Shown here piece by piece: positions 1 to 6,675 of a DNA stretch of 43,891 nucleotides (the first letter of the stretch is position 1; the number at the start of each line of letters is the position of its first letter). This DNA is from Acidimicrobiales bacterium (lineage in GTDB: Bacteria; Actinomycetota; Acidimicrobiia; Acidimicrobiales; RAAP-2), in assembly GCA_025362585.1 (NCBI GenBank), contig JANYFR010000005.1:1-43891 (forward strand), in the 5' to 3' direction. The notes below the pieces were generated by a model. It saw only the letters and a list, made by a program, of their open reading frames with translations, was not told the DNA's origin and searched no databases. A program made the translations under genes and the position numbers.

Positions 1-172
1 CCAGGCTCCGCAGGAATTTCTGCGTCAACCCCATGGACTTGGCGTAAACCTTACGTCTCGCGTATCGCTTGGCGTAGGAGCCTGGCCCCTTGAATGCCGC
101 CTCCACATTCCCGAGTAGTCGTGCGGAGCGATATAACTGGAGGGACTGTCCCAACCATCCAACAACATTCAA
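1..172 (-). CDS. Partial small basic protein (hypothetical), cut by the window edge
   Basis: Reading the minus strand from a TTG at 172 gives an open frame of 57 codons that runs off the left edge. It has a coding-like, Lys/Arg-rich composition, with stretches such as SARLLGNVEAAFKGPGSYAKRYARRK and then QKFLRSL. The frame is closed upstream by an in-frame TAG near 220, so the N-terminus lies between about 217 and 172. No ATG or GTG is available in that stretch and no Shine-Dalgarno is obvious, so the start is uncertain. A plausible promoter lies upstream on the same strand (TTGACC at 264-259, 17-nt spacer, TAAGTT at 241-236). No family is recognised. A competing frame starting at an ATG near 168 terminates inside the window and has poorer composition. 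Confidence is limited by the missing C-terminus. Confidence 0.42.
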   Translation of the reverse strand, partial: MNVVGWLGQSLQLYRSARLLGNVEAAFKGPGSYAKRYARRKVYAKSMGLTQKFLRSL

Positions 173-235
173 AATGCCAAAGAAATGCTTCGTCCTGGCT
201 GAAAAGTCTCCGAGGGAGTTAATCTAGTCACTTTC

Positions 236-281
236 AACTTACAATCCCCTTTGACGTCGGTCAAAGGGGGCTAACTGTACT
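236..281. promoter_or_regulatory. Divergent promoter/operator built on a perfect 10-bp dyad
   Basis: Positions 246-255 (CCCCTTTGAC) and 260-269 (GTCAAAGGGG) are perfect inverted repeats separated by GTCG. Each arm contains a -35-like hexamer facing outward. On the minus strand TTGACC (264-259) is followed after exactly 17 nt by TAAGTT (241-236), pointing at the gene at 172. On the plus strand TTGACG (251-256) is followed at 19 nt by TGTACT (276-281), a weaker match, pointing at the ferritin-like gene at 342. There is no T-run, so an operator fits better than a terminator. A dimeric regulator bound here would cover both -35 boxes. The regulator's identity is unknown. Confidence 0.5.
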
Positions 282-341
282 GAAGGTGAAGCTAGACCCG
301 ACTAGACCTATTGTCGAGCAACTTACGAAAGGTGAACGTAA

Positions 342-872
342 ATGGAAGAGTTCTTGATTGACGTGGAGAAGTTGAGGGAGAACGCCAGAAAAAACATGAA
401 AAAAGGTCCAGTCACCGACGCCTACGGCGCCGATGTGAAACGAGTGGTCGAAGTGCTAAATGACTCGCTGGCGACCGAATTCATCTGTGTGCTCCGCTAC
501 ACGCAGCACCACTTCGCCGCCAAGGGACTGGAATCCGAGTCAGTCGCGGCCGAGTTCTTGGCGCACGCGAATGAGGAGCGCGCCCACGCGGACTCGCTCG
601 CGGCACGAATAACTCAGCTCGGCGGAGAACCAGATCTCGATCCGTCGACCCTAAGCGAACGGGCGCATTCGCAGTACCAGACGGCGGATTCGCTCATCGC
701 GATGATCAAGGAGAACCTGGTCGCCGAGCGAATCGCCGTAAGTGTCTACACCGAAATTGTGAAGTGGCTTGGTGACCGCGACCCGACGACGCGACGACTC
801 ATAGAGGAGATCCTCGCCGTGGAGGAAGAGCACGCCGACGACATGGCCAATCTGCTGGGCTCGACTAAGTAG
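342..872 (+). CDS. Ferritin-like diiron protein (Dps-like/bacterioferritin superfamily)
   Basis: 176 residues, a four-helix ferritin fold. Diiron ligands are placed as expected: E46 in LATEF, E79 and H82 in an ERAH motif, E129 in LVAER, and E161/H164 in EEEH. These are the two EXXH pairs of bacterioferritin-type centres, and the length suits the DPS-like (DpsL) branch better than classical Dps (metal sites between subunits) or full bacterioferritin. No heme-binding Met is evident. Role by family: cytoplasmic iron oxidation and storage, protecting DNA from peroxide. The ATG is preceded by GAAAGGTG about 8 nt upstream. It is probably monocistronic and controlled from the dyad at 246-269. The exact subfamily is inferred from motif spacing only. 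Confidence 0.85.
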   Translation: MEEFLIDVEKLRENARKNMKKGPVTDAYGADVKRVVEVLNDSLATEFICVLRYTQHHFAAKGLESESVAAEFLAHANEERAHADSLAARITQLGGEPDLDPSTLSERAHSQYQTADSLIAMIKENLVAERIAVSVYTEIVKWLGDRDPTTRRLIEEILAVEEEHADDMANLLGSTK

Positions 873-1118
873 CGCACTATCCCTCTCGAACTATCCGATC
901 GCAACCCGATCGCTCGATAACAAATGGAGTGGCGACCGACGAGGCCATTAACGATACTGTCGGCACCCTTCGTCACATCAATGTCTATTCCAAAGAGTTT
1001 ACTAATTTGTCGTATCACTCTTTATTTTCCCAAGCATTGCGTGTACCATCCCAGTCACGTTTCGAGATAGTTCGATTTACTAGCGAGTCAATTGACACTT
1101 TCAAGGAGTGATTCTGTG

Positions 1119-2168
1119 ATGGCGAGAAAGGTTGCAGCCCACCGTTTGGCCAACCAGGAAGGCGTCAAACAGTCTGGAATCGCTTCATACATGCCCGCCG
1201 ATCCAGAAGGGAACCGAATCGATCAGGTCAAAGCTTCCTTCATCCGCCTAGTCGAGTCGCGCGCGTTGCATCTTCCTCTTCCCGGCAGTGGCCGAACGAT
1301 TGTGCGATGGAACTACCTCGCCGAAGTCGCCAGTGACGATCTCTGCGTCGCGCGACTTTGCGAAGCCCACTTGGATGCGGGGGCAATCCTCGCCGAACTT
1401 CACGGTCCGGTCCCTCCTCGTCGTTCGCGATGGGGCGTGTGGGCCGCTCATCCAGCACAGCCGTCGCTGTTCGCCCATCGCGTTGGCGACGAATGGCAGC
1501 TCAATGGCACGAAGCCCTTCTGTTCAGGGGCTCGTGTCTGCACTCACGCGCTCGTGAGTGCAGACGCGAACGACGGCTACCGACTGTTTGCTGTCGAGCT
1601 CAGCAATGGCATTTCACCACGGAAAGGTACGTGGCCGGCAGTCGGTATGGCTGCCTCCGACAGTCTGACCGTCGACTTCGATCAGGTGGCGGCGATCGGC
1701 GTTGGCGAGTCCAACGACTACCTTCACCGACCGGGATTCTGGTACGGGGCTAGCGCGGTGGCCGCTTGCTGGTATGGAGGCGCGGTCGGACTGGCGAGAT
1801 CGTTAGTGAAGGCTCACTTCGACCGCCCACTGGGACCACACGCACTAGCCCACCTCGGGGCTGTCGACGCGGCGCTGCACTCCTTCGCCAACAATATGCG
1901 AGACCACGCCGAAGAGGTTGACCAGGACCCGCTGGACAAGATAGGGGCAGCGGAAATTCGAGCACGACAGCTCCGTCACCAGAGTGAACTGGTCGCAATG
2001 GACGTCATGGATCGAGTTCGGCGCGCCCTGGGTGCCCGGCCATTGGTGCATGACGCTCGTCATGCCGCCCTGGCCGCCGACCTTCCCGTCTACCTCGCCC
2101 AAAGCCACGGTGAGTCCGACTTAGAGATATTGGGAAAGCTTGTCGCAGAGAGAGGGACATTATCGTGA
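1119..2168 (+). CDS. Acyl-CoA dehydrogenase-like flavoprotein, first gene of a four-gene operon
   Basis: 349 residues, somewhat short for an acyl-CoA dehydrogenase (usually about 380). The middle strand region carries the family-like GTKPFCSGA motif, and the C-terminal helical part contains the acyl-CoA-dehydrogenase-like RRALGARPLVHD and a terminal LAQSHGESDLEILG. The catalytic Glu cannot be assigned by eye. Expected activity is FAD-dependent oxidation of an acyl chain on CoA or a carrier protein. AAGGAG at 1103-1108 precedes GTG 1116 (7 nt) and ATG 1119 (10 nt); I chose ATG, though GTG is equally defensible. The stop overlaps the GTG of the following PIG-L gene (GTGA), so the two are translationally coupled. 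About 240 nt of AT-richer DNA upstream should hold the promoter. Confidence 0.75.
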   Translation: MARKVAAHRLANQEGVKQSGIASYMPADPEGNRIDQVKASFIRLVESRALHLPLPGSGRTIVRWNYLAEVASDDLCVARLCEAHLDAGAILAELHGPVPPRRSRWGVWAAHPAQPSLFAHRVGDEWQLNGTKPFCSGARVCTHALVSADANDGYRLFAVELSNGISPRKGTWPAVGMAASDSLTVDFDQVAAIGVGESNDYLHRPGFWYGASAVAACWYGGAVGLARSLVKAHFDRPLGPHALAHLGAVDAALHSFANNMRDHAEEVDQDPLDKIGAAEIRARQLRHQSELVAMDVMDRVRRALGARPLVHDARHAALAADLPVYLAQSHGESDLEILGKLVAERGTLS

Positions 2169-2938
2169 ACATTGAAGATCGTGGCGACGTATCGCCGCAA
2201 ATCTCAGGTTGTGGCACGCCCGAGTCCGCGTGGCGCGACTGCGAGACGCTACGTCAATTGCCAGAGTTCACCCTCCCGAGAACCGACCTCGCGATCGTCC
2301 TAGCACCCCACCCGGACGACGAGACACTGGGCCTCGGTGGGACGATTGCTTCGTTGCTAGACCGAGGGTCGACGGTCCTCGTATTGACGGCCAGCGACGG
2401 TGAAGCGTCGCACCCTCACAGCGTGACGACGTCACCAGAGCAACTCCGCGTGCGGCGTCAAGAAGAGTTGCGGCGCGCAATTGACACGCTGAGCGACGGT
2501 CGCCCGGGCCAGGCACTGAACGTGAAGCTCCATTTGCCCGATGGCGGGCTCGCTGGGGTGGAACGTGAGCTGGGTGAACATCTCTATCGATTTCTCGATC
2601 CGGGCGTCCTCTGCTTCTCGACGTGGGCCCAGGATGGCCATCCGGATCACGAAGCGGTTGGTCGAGCTGCCCACGTCGCCTGCGCGCGCTCCGGGGCAAG
2701 ACTCATTGAATACCCCGTCTGGACGTGGCACTGGGCGGTGCCGAATGAAGAGACCGTGCCATGGTGGAGAGCGCAGAAGGTTAATTTGTCGCCCCGAACA
2801 ATTAGTACCAAGTGGAGCGCGATCAAGCACCATGAGTCGCAGATCAACCCCCTGAGTGAGCGGCCGGGCGACGAGGCCGTGGTTCCACCCTTTGATCTGC
2901 TTCACTTCGAGCGCAGCTACGAGGTGCTCTTCGTATGA
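2165..2938 (+). CDS. PIG-L (LmbE-like) zinc-dependent N-deacetylase
   Basis: 257 residues. The zinc motif HPDDE is at residues 49-53 (APHPDDETLGLGG), and the second metal motif GHPDH is at about 158-162, followed by the helix of the family. Members remove N-acyl groups from N-acetylglucosamine-type sugars (PIG-L, MshB, LmbE). The 40-residue N-terminal extension before the first strand has no recognisable signal peptide, so the enzyme is presumably cytoplasmic. GTG start within the GTGA overlap with the upstream dehydrogenase; its own stop overlaps the next ATG (ATGA). In this operon the natural inference is deacetylation of an amino sugar made or transferred by the glycosyltransferase at 3558. 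The substrate is unknown. Confidence 0.85.
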   Translation: MNIEDRGDVSPQISGCGTPESAWRDCETLRQLPEFTLPRTDLAIVLAPHPDDETLGLGGTIASLLDRGSTVLVLTASDGEASHPHSVTTSPEQLRVRRQEELRRAIDTLSDGRPGQALNVKLHLPDGGLAGVERELGEHLYRFLDPGVLCFSTWAQDGHPDHEAVGRAAHVACARSGARLIEYPVWTWHWAVPNEETVPWWRAQKVNLSPRTISTKWSAIKHHESQINPLSERPGDEAVVPPFDLLHFERSYEVLFV

Positions 2939-3561
2939 CGATGCCCGCCGAATACTTCGAAAGTCTGTACCAAGCCAGTCCCGACCCTTGGGGATTCGCG
3001 GACCGGTGGTACGAAGAGCGTAAGCGCGCCGTCACGCTTGCTGCACTCCCCGAACCGCGTTACCTCAGCGCCTTTGAACCCGGTTGCTCGATCGGCCTGC
3101 TGACTCTCGGACTGGCCCAACGATGCGATTCTTTGCTCGCCAGCGACCTGTCCCCCTTCGCGCTGCGCGAGGCCTCTGAACGACTTCGTGGTTGGAATAA
3201 CGTGTATCTCGAACACCAGTGTCTTCCCCGCGACTGGCCTCCTGGAAAATTCGACCTCGTCGTACTCTCCGAGATTCTCTACTATCTCAGCCCAACGGAC
3301 CTCGACAATTTGATCGCGCTGGCGTCGAATTCAATTCTGGCGGGGGGCACGCTGCTGAGCGTGCACTGGCGTCGATACGTCCCCGACTATCCGCTGGGGG
3401 GAGACGAGGTACAACGCAGGGTCGCGACATTACGCGACAGGTCGCTCGTGCAAACAGTGCACCACGTCGAAGCCGATTTCGACTTGACGGTCTACGTGAA
3501 ACGACACGACGTCAATGGCTTCGAAGAGCTGTCCGTCGCTGGCAAGGAGGGACTGCGATGA
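2935..3561 (+). CDS. NodS-like SAM-dependent methyltransferase
   Basis: 208 residues. Class I methyltransferase with motif I at 48-54 (EPGCSIG), the acidic motif LLASDLSP following, and motif IV FDLVVLSEILYYL. The N-terminal YFESLYQASPDPWGFADRWYE segment is characteristic of the NodS family, whose founding member N-methylates the deacetylated non-reducing glucosamine of Nod factors. ATG overlaps the PIG-L stop (ATGA) and its own stop overlaps the glycosyltransferase ATG, so all four genes are coupled. The likely substrate is the free amine exposed by the preceding deacetylase, which would match NodB-NodS logic; this is inference, and an O-methyltransferase role cannot be excluded. Confidence 0.82.
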   Translation: MTMPAEYFESLYQASPDPWGFADRWYEERKRAVTLAALPEPRYLSAFEPGCSIGLLTLGLAQRCDSLLASDLSPFALREASERLRGWNNVYLEHQCLPRDWPPGKFDLVVLSEILYYLSPTDLDNLIALASNSILAGGTLLSVHWRRYVPDYPLGGDEVQRRVATLRDRSLVQTVHHVEADFDLTVYVKRHDVNGFEELSVAGKEGLR

Positions 3562-4280
3562 TTCGGACTTTCGGCGTAGTCGTTCCCGCGCATAATGAGC
3601 AAGAGCTCCTACCCACTTGTCTCGAAGCCCTCAAGATCGCGGCGAACCAGGGTGGTGTCGCCGCCGTGCGCATCGTCGTCGTCGCCGACGACTGCTCTGA
3701 CGCCACCGCGGACGTCGCTCGAGCGGAAGGGTGTGAAGTTATTGAAGTGCGTCGGCGCAACGCGGGAGCGGCACGCTCGATGGGCCTTGAGTTGTTAGTG
3801 AAAAGCGCGGAGGTGGACCTCGAGCACCTGTGGCTCTGTACCACCGATGCTGATAGCCGCGTACCGAATCATTGGTTCCTACACCAGGCGCAGAAGGAGG
3901 CGGAAGGATACGACGCGGTCGTCGGAACCGTATTCGTGGACGACTGGTCTGAACACAGTGAGTTGACTAGACGCCGATTCCTGCGACATTACGGCCGCCC
4001 GGGCGAGGACCACGAACACGTGCACGGCGCCAATCTCGGTTTCTCGGGTATCGCCTACCGTTCCGTCGGGGGCTTCCCTCCGTTGGCGCTGGCTGAGGAT
4101 CACGCCCTTGTTCATGACCTCACCCACCATGGGCTTCGAATCTGTCGAACCGGCAACGCGCCGGTCGTTACGTCAGCTCGTCGAAATTGGCGAGCGTCGG
4201 GCGGTTTCGGATCTCTACTCAATGCAATGGACGCACCAGATTGGGAGAGAGCTGTATCGACGGGTGCCGCGCAGAAGTGA
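3558..4280 (+). CDS. Family 2 (GT-A) glycosyltransferase
   Basis: 240 residues. Start fixed by AAGGAGG at 3544-3550 and the ATGA overlap with the methyltransferase; a longer in-frame reading from 3219 is only read-through into the upstream gene. GT2 hallmarks: VVVPAHNE at 7-14, VVADDCSDAT at 41-50, the metal-binding DAD at 97-99, GANLGF at 157-162, and the catalytic-base ED at 180-181, followed by a TSARRNWRASGGF segment. No membrane segment, so probably cytosolic and distributive rather than a processive synthase like NodC. Last gene of the operon; the next 185 bp carry no gene, then IS remnants. Sugar donor and acceptor are unknown. Confidence 0.85.
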   Translation: MIRTFGVVVPAHNEQELLPTCLEALKIAANQGGVAAVRIVVVADDCSDATADVARAEGCEVIEVRRRNAGAARSMGLELLVKSAEVDLEHLWLCTTDADSRVPNHWFLHQAQKEAEGYDAVVGTVFVDDWSEHSELTRRRFLRHYGRPGEDHEHVHGANLGFSGIAYRSVGGFPPLALAEDHALVHDLTHHGLRICRTGNAPVVTSARRNWRASGGFGSLLNAMDAPDWERAVSTGAAQK

Positions 4281-4465
4281 CCAGACCACATTCCTGAGTT
4301 CGAGAAACACTGCGATTCTTGCGGCAGAGACGAAATTGTCTTGAAATTAAAGAATTTAGGCGGTTGCCCTGGCCGGATCCCCGTGAACTGATCCAGGGGG
4401 GCTGCCCCGCCCCATCAAGTGCACCGGCATCTCCCACGTGTTCCAAAATGGAGCGAGAAGGAAGC

Positions 4466-4743
4466 ATGAAGCAAAGGCATCACACTCCCGAATAGGCGAT
4501 CAGGAAACTCGCCGAAGGCGAGAAGCTGCTGACCAGGGCGACGACATCGCCGAGGTCTGCCGCCAGCTCGAGATCACCCAGTCAACGTGGCACCGCTGGA
4601 GAAATCAATACGGCGGCATGAAGGCCAACGACGCCAAGCGTTTGAAGGAGCTCGAGAAGGAGAACGTTCAGCTCAAGCGCATCGTGGCGAACCAGGCACT
4701 CGACATCGACTTGTTGAAGTTCGTCGCCGAGGGAAAATTCTGA
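4466..4743 (+). pseudogene. IS3 orfA (helix-turn-helix transposase subunit), disrupted
   Basis: The ATG at 4466, behind a GAAGGAAG sequence, starts the recognisable orfA N-terminus (MKQRHHTPE). Codon 10 is TAG (4493-4495), probably from CAG. A frameshift between about 4528 and 4545 then moves the homology into another frame, where it continues as DDIAEVCRQLEITQSTWHRW and the leucine-rich KRLKELEKENVQLK to a stop at 4741-4743. The family product is about 90 residues with an N-terminal HTH and a coiled coil. Two independent lesions make it non-functional. Confidence 0.82.
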
Positions 4744-5302
4744 CCCCGAACCGCCGGCGTCAAGCAGCGGCGCTGCTTGAACTGGAGTTCGGGGTGTCGG
4801 AGCGCAGAGCCTGGGTCGTCGTTGGTCAGAGTCGCTCCGCCCAGCGCTTACCCGCACCGGTCCAGTCTGAGCTCGAAGAGGAGATCCGAGCCTTCTTGCG
4901 CGACTTCGCCAAGCGCCACCCGAGGTGCGGTTGGCGCCGCGGCCTCGACGCCCTGTGCGACGCCGGCTGGCCCGTGAACCACAAGAAGGTGCAGCGTCTC
5001 TGACGTGACGAGGGCCTCAAAATCCCCTACCGCAAGAAGAAGAAGCGCTTGACCAGCGTTGGCGTGGTCGTGGGCGCCATGCGGCCAATCGCCCCCAACG
5101 TCATCTGGGCCTTGGACTTCCAGTTCGACCAGGCGAGCGACCTGCGCACCGTGAAGCTGCTCAACATCGTTGATGAGTTCACTCGGGAGTGCGGCACCAT
5201 CGACGCCGCATGCTCCATCACCGCCGACGACGTCGTCAAACGTTTTGGATCAACTCGTCGCCGAGCGCGGCGCCGTGCTACCTGCGCATGGACAACGGTC
5301 CC
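4737..5302 (+). pseudogene. IS3 orfB (DDE integrase), disrupted and truncated
   Basis: Homology opens at LTPNRRRQAA overlapping the orfA end and continues through PRCGWRRGLDALCDAGWPVNHKKVQRL to an in-frame TGA at 5001-5003 that replaces a Trp codon. It resumes as RDEGLKIPYRKKKKR and the first catalytic segment VIWALDFQFD, then LLNIVDEFTRE. At about 5236-5275 at least two frameshifts occur before CYLRMDNGP, which holds the second catalytic Asp. The third catalytic residue (Glu) and the C-terminus are missing. No functional transposase can be made. Confidence 0.82.
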
Positions 5303-5473
5303 GCCGTCGAGATCGACGTCGTTGACACGACCGGCGCGGGCGATAGCTACATTTCGGGCTTTCTCAGCGCGTACTGCAATGGAGCTGACGTGCGCGAGTC
5401 AATGTTGGTGAGGTCGGTTAGCACCAGCGAAACATGTCGACACCACGGTGCTTGGCCGCGATTGGGAGTATGA
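5303..5473 (+). pseudogene. C-terminal remnant of a PfkB-family sugar kinase
   Basis: Immediately after the truncated IS, 56 codons encode the PfkB signature VDTTGAGDSYISGFL, with the anion-hole GAGD and catalytic Asp, then the helix NGADVRESML and a C-terminal SETCRHHGAW that resembles fructokinase/fructoselysine-kinase-like members. The stop is at 5471-5473. The N-terminal 200-250 residues (sugar-binding lid and most of the ribokinase fold) are absent. The reading frame is accidentally continuous with the last IS codons, producing a chimeric ORF from about 5189 that should not be annotated as a gene. The convergent dehydrogenase next door suggests this was once a sugar or polyol utilisation locus. 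Confidence 0.75.
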
Positions 5474-5510
5474 GTATTCAACCGAACCTGGTTGACATTG
5501 CGCTACTCGC

Positions 5511-6275
5511 CTAGTCCATATACGCCCCGCCATTAACGGAGATCGCCTCGCCCGTGATGAAGGCGGCGTCGTCGCTCACGAGAAACGCGACAACTTTCGC
5601 CACGTCCTCCGCTGTTTCTAAGCGCCCGAGGGGCGTGTTCGCGATGTAAGACGTGCGTACCGTCGCTTCATCCAGATTGCGAAGTTCTGCTTCCCACGCC
5701 AACTCACGAGTCTGCATGGGAGTGGCGACGTAACCAGGGCACACGCAGTTGACGCGAATGTTATGAGCAGCGAGTTCCGCCGCCATTGCCTGGGTGAGAC
5801 CGAGTACCGCGAACTTGCTCGCGACGTAGTCCGCTAGGAACGAGACACCGCCTTCCTTCGCCGCCATGGAGGCCGTGTTCACGATACTGCCAGACATGCC
5901 GAGCCCGATCATTGCTCTTGCCGCGGACTGGCCACAATAGAAGACTCCGAAAGTGTTGATATCGAAATTCCACTTCAAGTCGGCTGGGGATATATCGAGG
6001 AATCGTTGCATCTTTGAAACGCCAGCGTTGGAGCACCACACGTCAAGTCGCCCATGTTCGGCGACAATCGCTTTCACCACTCGTTCACAGTCATCGGGGT
6101 CAGTGACATCGAGCTTCAGTGCCTGCGCACTTTCAATCCGTTTTGCTATAGCGTCGGAACTCGTCGGGTCGACGTCAATCACTACGACGTGGTATCCGCG
6201 CTCTCCGAGCTTGGTCGCTATGGCGGCACCAATACCGGATCCAGCGCCGGTCACAGCTGCAACAGGTCTACTCAC
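5511..6275 (-). CDS. Short-chain dehydrogenase/reductase (SDR), possibly polyol or sugar specific
   Basis: 254 residues from GTG 6275, chosen over GTG 6281 because GGAG (6284-6281) sits 5 nt upstream of 6275 but touches 6281. Classical SDR features: TGAGSGIG at 9-16, an Asp after strand 2 (VVVIDVD) favouring NAD, NAG at 83-85, catalytic Ser136, Tyr150 and Lys154 (YVASK), and the C-terminal SVNGGAYMD. The CPGYVATPM segment follows the usual pattern. General SDR resemblance to sorbitol/galactitol or glucose dehydrogenases, plus the adjacent kinase remnant, hints at a sugar alcohol substrate, but this is weak. Single gene, convergent with the IS/kinase debris. Confidence 0.85.
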   Translation of the reverse strand: MSRPVAAVTGAGSGIGAAIATKLGERGYHVVVIDVDPTSSDAIAKRIESAQALKLDVTDPDDCERVVKAIVAEHGRLDVWCSNAGVSKMQRFLDISPADLKWNFDINTFGVFYCGQSAARAMIGLGMSGSIVNTASMAAKEGGVSFLADYVASKFAVLGLTQAMAAELAAHNIRVNCVCPGYVATPMQTRELAWEAELRNLDEATVRTSYIANTPLGRLETAEDVAKVVAFLVSDDAAFITGEAISVNGGAYMD

Positions 6276-6281
6276 AATCAC

Positions 6282-6663
6282 TCCATCAATTGGATGTCGA
6301 TGAAATGATAGACGTCACACAAATTTCACGTAGTCCTCAAGTTTCGTCATCACAAACTTGGCTGGACCATTGCTCTTCCACGTGTTCCGGCATCGTCCCG
6401 AAGCCCACGGTGACCTATTTTATGGGTGAAAGTGTCGAGAAGGCCCAATCGAGTTGGACAATTTGAGCCGAATCAGTGTGTTGCTCACATTCTCGTCAGA
6501 GGCGATCGATTCGCCAATGGAGGGATTGCTTTTCAAGAACATGAGCTGACCGCGCTCACCCGTCGGACCTGATTGGGGCGCACGAATGAGAACGGGGGGC
6601 ACTTCCACCGATAACGCCCCCACGGCTAATGCGGGCCGACGTCCGGCGGCCCTTTCCAATCCA
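6282..6663. other. Intergenic stretch with no supported gene
   Basis: About 380 bp between the divergent SDR and surface-protein genes. It must hold the SDR promoter at its left and the surface-gene promoter at its right, but I see only the -10-like element at 6664 with confidence. A minus-strand open frame (6420-6737) exists with mixed composition and no ribosome binding site; I do not call it. No repeats or RNA elements are recognised. Confidence 0.5.
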
Positions 6664-6669
6664 TAGAGT
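6664..6669 (+). promoter_or_regulatory. Candidate -10 element for a leaderless surface-protein mRNA
   Basis: TAGAGT fits the actinobacterial TANNNT -10 and lies 6 nt before the ATG at 6676, so transcription would begin at or next to the start codon. There is no Shine-Dalgarno sequence before this ATG. No convincing -35 is visible at 16-18 nt spacing. Confidence 0.4.
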
Positions 6670-6675
6670 GGGCCG

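Larger units (their letters stand above)
4384..5302 (+). mobile_element. Decayed IS3-family insertion sequence, right end missing
   Basis: An IS3-type orfA/orfB pair with several inactivating lesions. OrfA homology begins with the ATG at 4466 and orfB homology ends abruptly at about 5302, just after the DNGP motif of the DDE catalytic domain. The C-terminal part of the integrase core and the right inverted repeat are absent. The left boundary is a guess: a TGAACTGATC sequence at about 4384 could be the left end (IS3 ends start with TG), but without the right end no inverted repeat or target duplication can be confirmed. The element sits between the glycosyltransferase operon and a sugar-kinase remnant, so it probably mediated the deletion that removed the 5' part of the kinase. 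Confidence 0.7.

Noticed and set aside
1-85. 9-bp inverted repeat (1-9 and 77-85) as an IS end or terminator
   Set aside because: It falls within the coding-like minus frame at the window edge and has a 67-nt loop; it is probably chance.
1092-1097. Perfect TTGACA hexamer as a -35 box for the four-gene operon
   Set aside because: It lies 22-27 nt before the start codon, leaving no room for a -10 and a ribosome binding site upstream of 1119.
929-1111. 60-codon plus-strand ORF between the ferritin-like gene and the dehydrogenase
   Set aside because: No usable ribosome binding site, AT-rich intergenic composition and no recognisable family; it lies where the operon promoter should be.
4438-4743. 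Intact orfA-like frame starting at 4438
   Set aside because: Its N-terminus is out-of-frame sequence; the true orfA start at 4466 has a TAG at codon 10 and a frameshift.
5189-5473. Single 94-residue protein combining a transposase motif and the PfkB signature
   Set aside because: The two halves belong to different families joined by deletion; the N-terminal His/Arg run is out-of-frame transposase.
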